Source of the DNA: Agromyces aurantiacus
GTDB lineage: Bacteria > Actinomycetota > Actinomycetes > Actinomycetales > Microbacteriaceae
Assembly (NCBI RefSeq): GCF_016907355.1
Contig: NZ_JAFBBW010000001.1
Coordinates: 3,100,001-3,164,000 of the forward strand
Direction: 5' to 3'
DNA length: 64,000 bases
The notes below the pieces were generated by a model. The model did not search any database, was not told the origin of the DNA, and was given only the letters and a program-made list of their open reading frames with translations. Positions 54,427-60,522 of the stretch are shown piece by piece. Every line of letters begins with the position of its first letter. Positions within the stretch are counted from its first letter, which is position 1. The translations under genes were made by a program, and so were the position numbers.

Positions 54427-54637
54427 GTCGGTCCTGCTTCCCGTGCTTCGCGTGGACGGATTGGCGCGTGACTCCGAGCGCCTCGCCGATCTGCTCCCAT
54501 GACCAGCCGGCGCGGCGTGCCGCGGCGACGTGGGTCGCCTCGACGCGCTCGGCCAGCCGGTGCAGGGCGGCGACGGCGCGCAGGCCGGTCGCGGGATCGG
54601 TCTCGCGCACCTCGTCGGTCCGTCCGTCGATGTCCAT
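54419..54637 (-). CDS. Small HTH DNA-binding protein
   Basis: Protein of 72 residues with a C-terminal helix-turn-helix (ARRAGWSWEQIGEALGVTRQ, then SVHAKHGK). The N-terminal part is an acidic helix. ATG 54637 lies seven bases downstream of a CAGACT -10-like hexamer inside a 43-bp palindrome, so its transcript should be leaderless and autoregulated. The gene overlaps the ClpN-domain gene, and the two are divergent from the FAD monooxygenase. Confidence 0.82.
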   Translation of the reverse strand: MDIDGRTDEVRETDPATGLRAVAALHRLAERVEATHVAAARRAGWSWEQIGEALGVTRQSVHAKHGKQDRHV

Positions 54638-54641
54638 GCCT

Positions 54642-54684
54642 GTCAGTCTGTGTTGACAGCGCGCTCGTGTCAAGTCAGACTGAC
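54642..54684. promoter_or_regulatory. 43-bp palindrome with two divergent leaderless promoters
   Basis: Arms 54642-54658 and 54668-54684 pair at 15 of 17 positions around a 9-base centre. Each strand carries TTGACA, a 17-base spacer, CAGACT, then seven bases to the ATG of its gene (54637 minus, 54689 plus). The two promoters therefore overlap and share one dyad, ideal for control by one dimeric regulator. A smaller TGTCA...TGACA repeat (54690-54707) lies inside the first codons of the monooxygenase gene. Confidence 0.75.
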
Positions 54685-54688
54685 GAGC

Positions 54689-55891
54689 ATGTCAATCCAA
54701 ACTGACACCCAGCCGTACGACGTCGTCATCGCGGGGGCCGGTCCCACGGGGCTCCTGCTCGCGGCCGAGCTCGCCGCCGCGGGGGCAGGCACCCTCGTGC
54801 TCGAGCGCGCGGCCCACCCCGACCCGACGCCGAAGGCCAACGGCGTCGTCGGTCGTGCCGCGATCGAGCTCCGACGGCGCGGCCATCTCCAAGGCACCGG
54901 CCTGCGCCCGGTCCGGCCGCCGAGATACGGCTACGGGCCATTCACACTCCGGCTCGGTGTCGTCGGCAACCCGCTGCACGTCCTCCCGGTCCCGCAGCGC
55001 CGGCTCGAGGAGATGCTCGAGCAGGGCGCCGTCCGGCACGGGGCGACCGTCCTCCGCGCCCACCGCCTCGACGGATTCGAGCAGGACGCCGAGGGAGTCA
55101 CCGCCCACGTCACGACGGCCGACGGACGGACCGAGTTCCGCTCCGGCTACCTGGTCGGCTGCGACGGCGCGCACAGCACCGTGCGACGAGCGCTCGGGAT
55201 CGAGTTCGAGGGCACCACGAGCCCGACCATCTCCCGGCTCGCGCGGATCACGATCCCCGACGAGCGCATCGTCCGGCACCGGCACGAGCTCGCCCTGCCC
55301 GACGGGGCCCGCCTTGCCCTGTTCCGACCGAACGTCACCGAGCACGGGACGATCACCATCGCCCCCGCCCGCGCGCTCGACCCGGCCGCGCCACCGGACC
55401 GCTACCTCGTCGCAACACAGGAACCGCGAGGCGAGACCACCCCGACCGAGGATCTCGACGTCTCCGAGCTCCGCGCGAGCCTGCGCCGGGTGCTCGGCAC
55501 GGAGCTGCCGTTCACGGCGGCGCACGCGGCGCGCAGCGTGGTGCCGAACAGCCGTAGGGCCGAACGGTACCGGTCGGGACGCGTGTTCCTCGCCGGCGAT
55601 GCCGCGCACGTGTTCAGCGCGGGCGGATCGGCTCTGAACGTCGGACTCCTGGACGCCATCGCGCTCGGCGAGACGCTCGCCGAGGCGCTCGATCGGGATG
55701 GCGACGAGGCTGTGCTCGACGGCTACGAGTCGCGGCGGCGTCCGGCCGTCGACCTCGCGCTCGCGTGCACACGCGTGCAGCACGCGTTGGAGACCGCCGG
55801 CGAGGAGGGCGATGGGCTCCGCCGCGTGGCCGGCGAGCTGCTGACCGCCCGGCGGTCCGCCCGCGGCATCGCCACCCTGCTCGAGGGGTGA
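54689..55891 (+). CDS. FAD-dependent monooxygenase, class A (UbiH/rifampicin-hydroxylase-like)
   Basis: Aromatic hydroxylase-type flavoprotein of 400 residues. GxGxxG is seen in VVIAGAGPTGLLLAAELAAA (residues about 12-31), the DG motif in LVGCDGAHSTVRRALG (about 155-170) and the GD motif in VFLAGDAAHVFSAGGSALN near the C-terminus. The fold and length match enzymes that hydroxylate phenols or inactivate antibiotics such as rifamycins and tetracyclines. The ATG at 54689 is seven bases downstream of CAGACT. It is divergent from the HTH/ClpN genes and shares their palindrome. Substrate unknown. Confidence 0.88.
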   Translation: MSIQTDTQPYDVVIAGAGPTGLLLAAELAAAGAGTLVLERAAHPDPTPKANGVVGRAAIELRRRGHLQGTGLRPVRPPRYGYGPFTLRLGVVGNPLHVLPVPQRRLEEMLEQGAVRHGATVLRAHRLDGFEQDAEGVTAHVTTADGRTEFRSGYLVGCDGAHSTVRRALGIEFEGTTSPTISRLARITIPDERIVRHRHELALPDGARLALFRPNVTEHGTITIAPARALDPAAPPDRYLVATQEPRGETTPTEDLDVSELRASLRRVLGTELPFTAAHAARSVVPNSRRAERYRSGRVFLAGDAAHVFSAGGSALNVGLLDAIALGETLAEALDRDGDEAVLDGYESRRRPAVDLALACTRVQHALETAGEEGDGLRRVAGELLTARRSARGIATLLEG

Positions 55892-55898
55892 GACGAGA

Positions 55899-55934
55899 AA
55901 CGGCTGAACCCGCGTTTCCGCGGGTTCAGCCGTT
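55899..55934. terminator. Strong hairpin between the monooxygenase gene and tRNA-Ala
   Basis: Perfect 16-base stem with TTTC loop, eight bases past the monooxygenase stop and about 24 bases past the 3' end of tRNA-Ala on the other strand; it can serve both. Confidence 0.85.
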
Positions 55935-55957
55935 CACGATGTCGTGAGACATCACAA

Positions 55958-56033
55958 TGGTGGACCCAGGGGGATTCGAACCCCCGACCTTCTCATTGCG
56001 AACGAGACGCGCTACCAACTGCGCCATGGGCCC
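55958..56033 (-). tRNA. tRNA-Ala (anticodon CGC)
   Basis: 76 bases including an encoded CCA. The acceptor stem GGGCCCA/TGGGTCC contains the G3:U70 pair that identifies alanine tRNAs. The anticodon stem is TCTCG/TGAGA with loop TTCGCAA, giving anticodon CGC for GCG codons. D arm and T arm (GGGGGTTCGAATCCCCC) are standard. Confidence 0.95.
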
Positions 56034-56045
56034 GAGCCGTGAACG

Positions 56046-56051
56046 ACTCTA
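56046..56051 (-). promoter_or_regulatory. -10 element of tRNA-Ala
   Basis: TAGAGT on the minus strand, 12 bases before the tRNA 5' end. The upstream hairpin at 56062 suggests tRNA-Ala has its own promoter. Confidence 0.45.
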
Positions 56052-56061
56052 CCATCCCCGG

Positions 56062-56083
56062 CGGGGTGGTCTTGACCACCCCG
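56062..56083 (-). terminator. Hairpin downstream of the SepX/GlpR-like gene
   Basis: CGGGGTGGTC/GACCACCCCG stem with a two-base centre (effective loop TCTTGA), ten bases past the stop at 56093. Confidence 0.6.
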
Positions 56084-56092
56084 GCGGATGCC

Positions 56093-57157
56093 TCACACCG
56101 CGGTGCGACGACGGCGCAGCACCAGGTCGAGATCGCTCATGCCCGGCTCGGCGGCGTCGACGATGCCCATGCGCGCATACGGGCTCGCGGCCTCGGCGCT
56201 CGCACCGGCCCGCTGCGGTTCCTCGCTCGGCGACGTCGGCGCCGGCGATGCTGCCGGCGCGGACGCCGCGGGCGGCCGCAGCACGGGCACCTGCGGCTCC
56301 ATGCGCTCGGCGCGCTCGGCCAGCTCGGCGCCCGCCGCGGCGCGCTTGAGCTGCTCGGCCTCGGTGATCGACGCCATCACGCTCGCCGCGATCGTGCCGC
56401 GCGAGAGGTGGAGCGGCTTCGGCAGGGGCTGCGGGGTCCAGCCGGCCGACGGCGCGGGCTCGGACTCGACCTCGATCGGCTCGAACGGCTCGGCCGCGGG
56501 AACGGCGACCGGCACGGGCGACGCCGTGGCGACCGGACGCCGGCGCGCGAGCACGACGAGGCCCGACAGCGCCACGACCACACCTGCCACGCCGCCGAGT
56601 GCGACGAACGGCGTCCCGCCGAGGGCGAGGACGACGAGCCCGGTCGCGCCCGTCAGCAGGGACGCCAGCAGAAGCAGCGAGCACAGCGCGCGACGGCGGC
56701 GCAGGCCGCGACGCGTGAGTCCGCGTGCGGTCGCCGGCGACGCGCCATCCGGCCCCGCCGACAGGACGGGCACAGGGGCGGTCGCGGCGGCGCGCGCCGC
56801 CCGCTCGGCCCGCTCGGCCCGCTCGGCCAGCTCGCGCGCGGCGGCCGCGGCGGCCTCCTCCGCGGCGATGCGCTCGGCGATCGCGAGGTTCTCGGCAGCC
56901 TGGGCCTCGAGGCGCGCGGCGAGCTCGTGCTCGTGCAGGATGCGTTCCTGCGCCGCGACCTCGCGGGTCGTCATCTCGACCCGCACCTCCTCGGGCGTCT
57001 CCGCGGTCTCGGCGAGGATGCGCAGCGTCTGCTGCAGCCGGACGGCGTTGCGCTCGGTTGCGAGGTACTGCCGCCGGCGAAGCCAGCTCGGCAGGAGGTA
57101 GGCGATCCAGAGCGTCGCGGCCACCGCCACGAGCACTCCACCACCGATCGCATCCAT
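56093..57157 (-). CDS. SepX/GlpR-like divisome membrane protein
   Basis: Protein of 354 residues with an N-terminal membrane helix followed by the family pattern LPSWLRRRQ (residues about 22-30), a long coiled coil (RLQQTLRILAETAETPEEV; ELAERAERAERAAR), and two central helices (LLLLASLLTGATGLVVLAL, VALGGVAGVVVALSGLVVLA). This matches SepX/GlpR, the Glp receptor that links Glp and FtsZ in actinobacterial cell division. The position, next to tRNA-Ala and a GNAT gene in the galU cluster, supports it. The glp (moeA-like) gene normally between galU and the GNAT is missing. Confidence 0.75.
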   Translation of the reverse strand: MDAIGGGVLVAVAATLWIAYLLPSWLRRRQYLATERNAVRLQQTLRILAETAETPEEVRVEMTTREVAAQERILHEHELAARLEAQAAENLAIAERIAAEEAAAAAARELAERAERAERAARAAATAPVPVLSAGPDGASPATARGLTRRGLRRRRALCSLLLLASLLTGATGLVVLALGGTPFVALGGVAGVVVALSGLVVLARRRPVATASPVPVAVPAAEPFEPIEVESEPAPSAGWTPQPLPKPLHLSRGTIAASVMASITEAEQLKRAAAGAELAERAERMEPQVPVLRPPAASAPAASPAPTSPSEEPQRAGASAEAASPYARMGIVDAAEPGMSDLDLVLRRRRTAV

Positions 57158-57209
57158 GCGACCACGCTAGGTCACGGCGGGTCGGCGCCGCCGATCAGGA
57201 CGGGGCGTG

Positions 57210-57872
57210 TCAGCGATCCCCCACCCGAAGGGGGGTGAGCGCGGCCTCGCGATCGGCCGCCGGGATGGCCGCGGCATCCGCCGGCGCCCGGCCCTCGCGC
57301 CAGCGGCGCAGCACGCCCCCGGGCACCTCCTCGGCCACGAGCGCGAACGCGTAGTGGTCGCGCCAGTCGCCGTCGATGTGGATGAACCGCCGGCGCAGGC
57401 CCTCGTAGCGGAAGCCGAGCTTCTCGACCACGCGCAGCGACGGGCCGTTGTCGGGGCGGATGCAGATCTCCATGCGGTGCAGGCGCAGCGTGAGGAAGCA
57501 GTGGTCGGTCGCGAGCGCGACGGCCGTCGGCGTGATGCCGCGGCCCGCGGCGTGCTTGGCGACCCAGTACCCGATCGTCGCCGACGACAGCGAGCCGTGC
57601 GTGATCGACGACACGTTGAGCTGCCCGACGAGCTCGCCGTCCCACTCCATGATGAACGGCAGCGCGGTGCCGGCGCGCGCGTGCGCGGTGAGGTTGCGGA
57701 TGCTGCCGCGTGTGTCGATGATCGACCCGCCGCCGGGATAGGTCGCCTCCCACCGGCGCAGCCAGCCGCGATTGTCGAGCAGCACCCGCTCCAGCGGCCG
57801 TGCGTCGCGCGCTCGGACGGGCCGGAGGGTCAGCGACCCGTCGACGAGGGTCGGAACGGATGCCGCGGGCAC
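57210..57872 (-). CDS. GNAT acetyltransferase, RimJ/RimL type
   Basis: N-acetyltransferase of 220 residues. RimJ-type elements: LTLRPVRARDARPLERVLLD, IGYWVAKHAAGRGITPTAVA (acetyl-CoA loop), and IRPDNGPSLRVVEKLGFRYE. It probably acetylates protein N-termini, with ribosomal protein S5 as the model substrate. The GTG at 57872 lies one base past the galU stop and after GCGAGG; the longest frame starts inside galU and is rejected. The gene is co-transcribed with galU. Confidence 0.87.
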   Translation of the reverse strand: MPAASVPTLVDGSLTLRPVRARDARPLERVLLDNRGWLRRWEATYPGGGSIIDTRGSIRNLTAHARAGTALPFIMEWDGELVGQLNVSSITHGSLSSATIGYWVAKHAAGRGITPTAVALATDHCFLTLRLHRMEICIRPDNGPSLRVVEKLGFRYEGLRRRFIHIDGDWRDHYAFALVAEEVPGGVLRRWREGRAPADAAAIPAADREAALTPLRVGDR

Positions 57873-57873
57873 C

Positions 57874-58773
57874 TCAGCCTCGCTCGAGTCCGGCCGCGTA
57901 GTCCGCGAGCCAGGGCCGCAGCTCCGGGCCGAGGTCGTCACGCTCGGCGGCGAGCTGGACCACGGCCTTGATGTAGTCGAGCTTGTCGCCGGTGTCGTAG
58001 CGGCGACCGCGGAAGACGACGCCGAACACTCCCCCGGTCGCCTCGACGTCGCCGGCCATCTCCATGAGCGCGTCGGTCAGCTGGATCTCGCCGCCCTTGC
58101 CCGGCGCGGTGCGGTGGAGCACCTCGAACACCTGGGGCTTCAGCACGTACCGGCCGATCACGGCGTAGTTCGAGGGTGCGACCTCCTTGGCCGGCTTCTC
58201 GACGAGCCCCGTGATGCGGACGACGTCCTCGTCGTCGGTGGGCTCGACCTCGGCCGCGCCGTACAGGTGGATGCTGTCGGGGTCGACCTCGAGCAGGGCC
58301 ACGATCGTGGCGTCGCGCTTGACCTGCTCATCGAGCATGCGCGTGAGGAGCACGTCGCGCGCATCGATGATGTCGTCGCCGAGGAGGACGGCGAACGGCT
58401 CGTCGTTGACGTGCATCTCGGCACGCAGCACCGCGTGACCGAGCCCCTTCGGGTCGCCCTGGCGGACGTAGTGGATCTGCCCCAGCTCGGTGGACTCGTT
58501 CACCTTCTCGAGCTTGTCGGTGTCGCCCTTCGCCTCGAGTGTGTACTCGAGCTCGGCGACCCGGTCGAAGTGGTTCTCGAGCGCGTTCTTGTTGCGCCCC
58601 GTGATCATCAGCACATCGGTCAGGCCCGCCTCGACCGCCTCCTCGACGACGTACTGGATGGCGGGCTTGTCGACGACCGGCAGCATCTCCTTGGGCATGG
58701 CCTTCGTCGCCGGGAGGAAGCGGGTCCCCAGTCCGGCAGCAGGGATGACGGCCTTCGTGATCCGATCTGTCAT
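57874..58773 (-). CDS. galU: UTP-glucose-1-phosphate uridylyltransferase
   Basis: Nucleotidyltransferase of 299 residues that makes UDP-glucose for cell-wall and capsule polymers and trehalose. The signature GLGTRFLPATKAMPKEMLPV starts at residue 14, with DKPAIQYVVEEAVEAG after it, and the metal/nucleotide segments VLLGDDIIDARDVLL and GKGGEIQLTDALM follow. Two ATG codons lie six bases apart; I take the second (58773), which is seven bases after a TACGCT hexamer, matching leaderless promoters here. It is divergent from the 5-FCL gene. Confidence 0.95.
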   Translation of the reverse strand: MTDRITKAVIPAAGLGTRFLPATKAMPKEMLPVVDKPAIQYVVEEAVEAGLTDVLMITGRNKNALENHFDRVAELEYTLEAKGDTDKLEKVNESTELGQIHYVRQGDPKGLGHAVLRAEMHVNDEPFAVLLGDDIIDARDVLLTRMLDEQVKRDATIVALLEVDPDSIHLYGAAEVEPTDDEDVVRITGLVEKPAKEVAPSNYAVIGRYVLKPQVFEVLHRTAPGKGGEIQLTDALMEMAGDVEATGGVFGVVFRGRRYDTGDKLDYIKAVVQLAAERDDLGPELRPWLADYAAGLERG

Positions 58774-58780
58774 GGCCATC

Positions 58781-58786
58781 AGCGTA
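58781..58786 (-). promoter_or_regulatory. -10 element of galU, leaderless
   Basis: TACGCT on the minus strand, seven bases before ATG 58773; it decides between two in-frame ATGs. Confidence 0.5.
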
Positions 58787-58822
58787 GCCGTACCCCGTGC
58801 CGGAACCGGCTGCGCCGCGGCC

Positions 58823-58828
58823 TAGGAT
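58823..58828 (+). promoter_or_regulatory. -10 element of the 5-FCL gene, leaderless
   Basis: TAGGAT, seven bases before ATG 58836. Confidence 0.6.
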
Positions 58829-58835
58829 GGCTGCC

Positions 58836-59414
58836 ATGCCCGACGATCCCACGGTGGTCAAGCGCATCCTCCGCGCCGAGCTCCGCGAGCGCCGGCAGGT
58901 CATGCCGGCGCACGAGCGCGAGCTCGCGAGGGAGGGCTTCACGGCGCGCCTCCAGGAGCTCGTCGGCTCGACCGGTGCCCGCTCGCTCTCGTGCTACCTC
59001 TCGATGCCCACCGAGCCCGACACGCGCCCGTTCGTGCGCTGGGCCGAGGCGAACGGCATCCGCGTGCTGTTCCCCGTGACCCGCGAGGACGGCCTGCTCG
59101 ACTGGACCGTCGGCGAGGAGGAGGACGAGGTCACGGGCCTGCACGGTATGCCCGAACCGGTCGGCGAACTGCTCGGCCCCATGGCCATCAACGACGTCGA
59201 CCTCATCCTGGTGCCCGCCGCGGCGGTGGATGCCACGGGCATGCGCCTGGGCTGGGGCCGGGGCTACTTCGACAAGACCCTGGGTTCGATGGGAAAATGT
59301 CCTCCGGTGTATGCCATCGTCTTCGACGGCGAGTTCGTCGAGGAGGTGCCGCGCGAGGTGCACGACCAGCCGGTGAACGGCGTCGTGACGCCCACGCGCA
59401 TCGTGGCGTTCTGA
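58836..59414 (+). CDS. 5-formyltetrahydrofolate cyclo-ligase
   Basis: ATP-dependent enzyme of 192 residues that converts 5-formyl-THF to 5,10-methenyl-THF, recovering stored folate. The N-terminal RAELRERRQVMPAHERE and C-terminal GWGRGYFDKTL plus EEVPREVHDQPVNGVVTPT are the family motifs. The ATG at 58836 is chosen over two in-frame ATGs upstream because TAGGAT ends seven bases before it. Divergent with galU; followed by FmdB and mscL in the usual actinobacterial order. Confidence 0.93.
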   Translation: MPDDPTVVKRILRAELRERRQVMPAHERELAREGFTARLQELVGSTGARSLSCYLSMPTEPDTRPFVRWAEANGIRVLFPVTREDGLLDWTVGEEEDEVTGLHGMPEPVGELLGPMAINDVDLILVPAAAVDATGMRLGWGRGYFDKTLGSMGKCPPVYAIVFDGEFVEEVPREVHDQPVNGVVTPTRIVAF

Positions 59415-59461
59415 GCCCGGCGTACACCTCCAGTTCCACCGACGGATCGCCCGGAGTCCCC

Positions 59462-59809
59462 ATGCCCACCTATTCCTACCGCTGCACCGAGTGCGGCGAC
59501 GCCTTCGACATCCAGCAGGCCTTCACCGACGACAGCCTGACGGTCTGCCCCGCGTGCGGCGGCAGGCTCCGCAAGCTGTTCAGCGCGGTCGGCGTGACCT
59601 TCAACGGGTCGGGCTTCTACCGGACCGACTCGCGGGCGGGCTCGAAGCCGGGCTCGTCGGGCGGGGGTTCGGCGGATGCGTCGGGGTCGTCGTCGTCCGC
59701 GTCCGGCTCGTCGTCCTCCGGCTCCTCGTCCTCCGGCTCCTCGTCCTCCGGCTCGTCGTCCTCCGGCTCGGGCTCGTCGTCGTCCGGCGGCTCGTCGAGC
59801 GCCGCATAG
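59462..59809 (+). CDS. FmdB-family zinc ribbon protein with Ser/Gly tail
   Basis: Protein of 115 residues. The first 60 are the FmdB zinc ribbon, with CxxC pairs (YRCTECGDAF, VCPACGGRL), FSAVGVTFNGSGFYRTD being typical. The remainder is a low-complexity Ser/Gly tail with repeats of GSSSS encoded by near-identical 15-base units (59700-59790). The tail is probably disordered. FmdB proteins are of uncertain role. Lies between 5-FCL and mscL on the same strand. Confidence 0.88.
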   Translation: MPTYSYRCTECGDAFDIQQAFTDDSLTVCPACGGRLRKLFSAVGVTFNGSGFYRTDSRAGSKPGSSGGGSADASGSSSSASGSSSSGSSSSGSSSSGSSSSGSGSSSSGGSSSAA

Positions 59810-59865
59810 CTGCAGCCGTCCCCGCCGCAGACCCCGACCACCCGAACGGAAAGGGAGCCAGCCGA

Positions 59866-60306
59866 GTGCTCAAGGGATTCCGGGAGTTCATCCTCCGAGG
59901 CAACGTCATCGACCTGGCCGTCGCCGTCGTCATCGGCGCCGCGTTCACGGCCGTCGTCAACTCGATCGTCGCCAATGTCTTCAATCCGCTCATCGGGGCG
60001 CTCTTCCGTGCCGACAGCCTCGACACGGCGCTCGTGCTGGAGATCCCCACGACGACCGGCGGCGTCGCCGAGGTCAGGTTCGGGGCGGTCCTCGGCGCGA
60101 TCCTCACCTTCCTCATCGTGGCCGCCGTCGTCTACTTCGTGTTCGTCATGCCGATGAACCTCTTGAAGCAGCACGCCGAGGAGCGCCGGAAGGCGGGCGA
60201 GCCCAAGCCCGAGGATCCGGAGACCGAGCTCACGCTGCTCGCCGAGATCCGCGACCTCCTCGCGGCCGACCGCGCCGCAGGGCCCGGGACGCACCGCGCC
60301 GAGTGA
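59866..60306 (+). CDS. mscL: Large-conductance mechanosensitive channel MscL
   Basis: Protein of 146 residues with the two membrane helices and N-terminal helix typical of MscL: LKGFREFILRGNVIDLAVAV, VVIGAAFTAVVNSIVANVFN, and LGAILTFLIVAAVVYFVFVM, followed by a cytoplasmic bundle. Pentameric pores open under membrane tension to save cells from osmotic downshift. The start is a GTG preceded by AAGGGAG, since no ATG is near the N-terminus. Confidence 0.95.
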   Translation: MLKGFREFILRGNVIDLAVAVVIGAAFTAVVNSIVANVFNPLIGALFRADSLDTALVLEIPTTTGGVAEVRFGAVLGAILTFLIVAAVVYFVFVMPMNLLKQHAEERRKAGEPKPEDPETELTLLAEIRDLLAADRAAGPGTHRAE

Positions 60307-60311
60307 CCCGG

Positions 60312-60339
60312 CGCCCGCCGTTCACCAGTGCGGCGGGCG
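60312..60339. terminator. Convergent terminator after mscL
   Basis: Nine-base stem CGCCCGCCG/CGGCGGGCG with a 10-base loop, six bases past the mscL stop. It overlaps the last codons of the convergent small gene. Confidence 0.6.
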
Positions 60340-60522
60340 TTCGCGCGTGATGCGCTCGTCGTCGGCGCTGGCGGGCGCTCGCGCCACCTGCTCGTCGTCG
60401 TGCGCCCCCGGCACCGCCGACTCCGGCGCCGCATCCGTACCGGGCGCCGGCGTGAGCTTCGCCCGGCGTGCCCCACGGGTGCGCTCGACGCGCTGCCGCG
60501 GTTCCGCGTCGTCCCCGGTCAT
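60322..60522 (-). CDS. Small conserved hypothetical protein downstream of the helicase-like gene
   Basis: Protein of 66 residues, acidic/basic and disordered except for the C-terminal DDERITRERPPHW, a short motif I remember at the end of small proteins next to similar helicase-like genes in other actinobacteria. The ATG overlaps the stop of the helicase-like gene by four bases. No function is known; co-translation suggests a partner role. Confidence 0.65.
   Translation of the reverse strand: MTGDDAEPRQRVERTRGARRAKLTPAPGTDAAPESAVPGAHDDEQVARAPASADDERITRERPPHW

Noticed and set aside
57872..57941. Longer GNAT start inside galU
   Set aside because: The extra residues do not resemble the family, and a GTG with GAGG lies directly after the galU stop.
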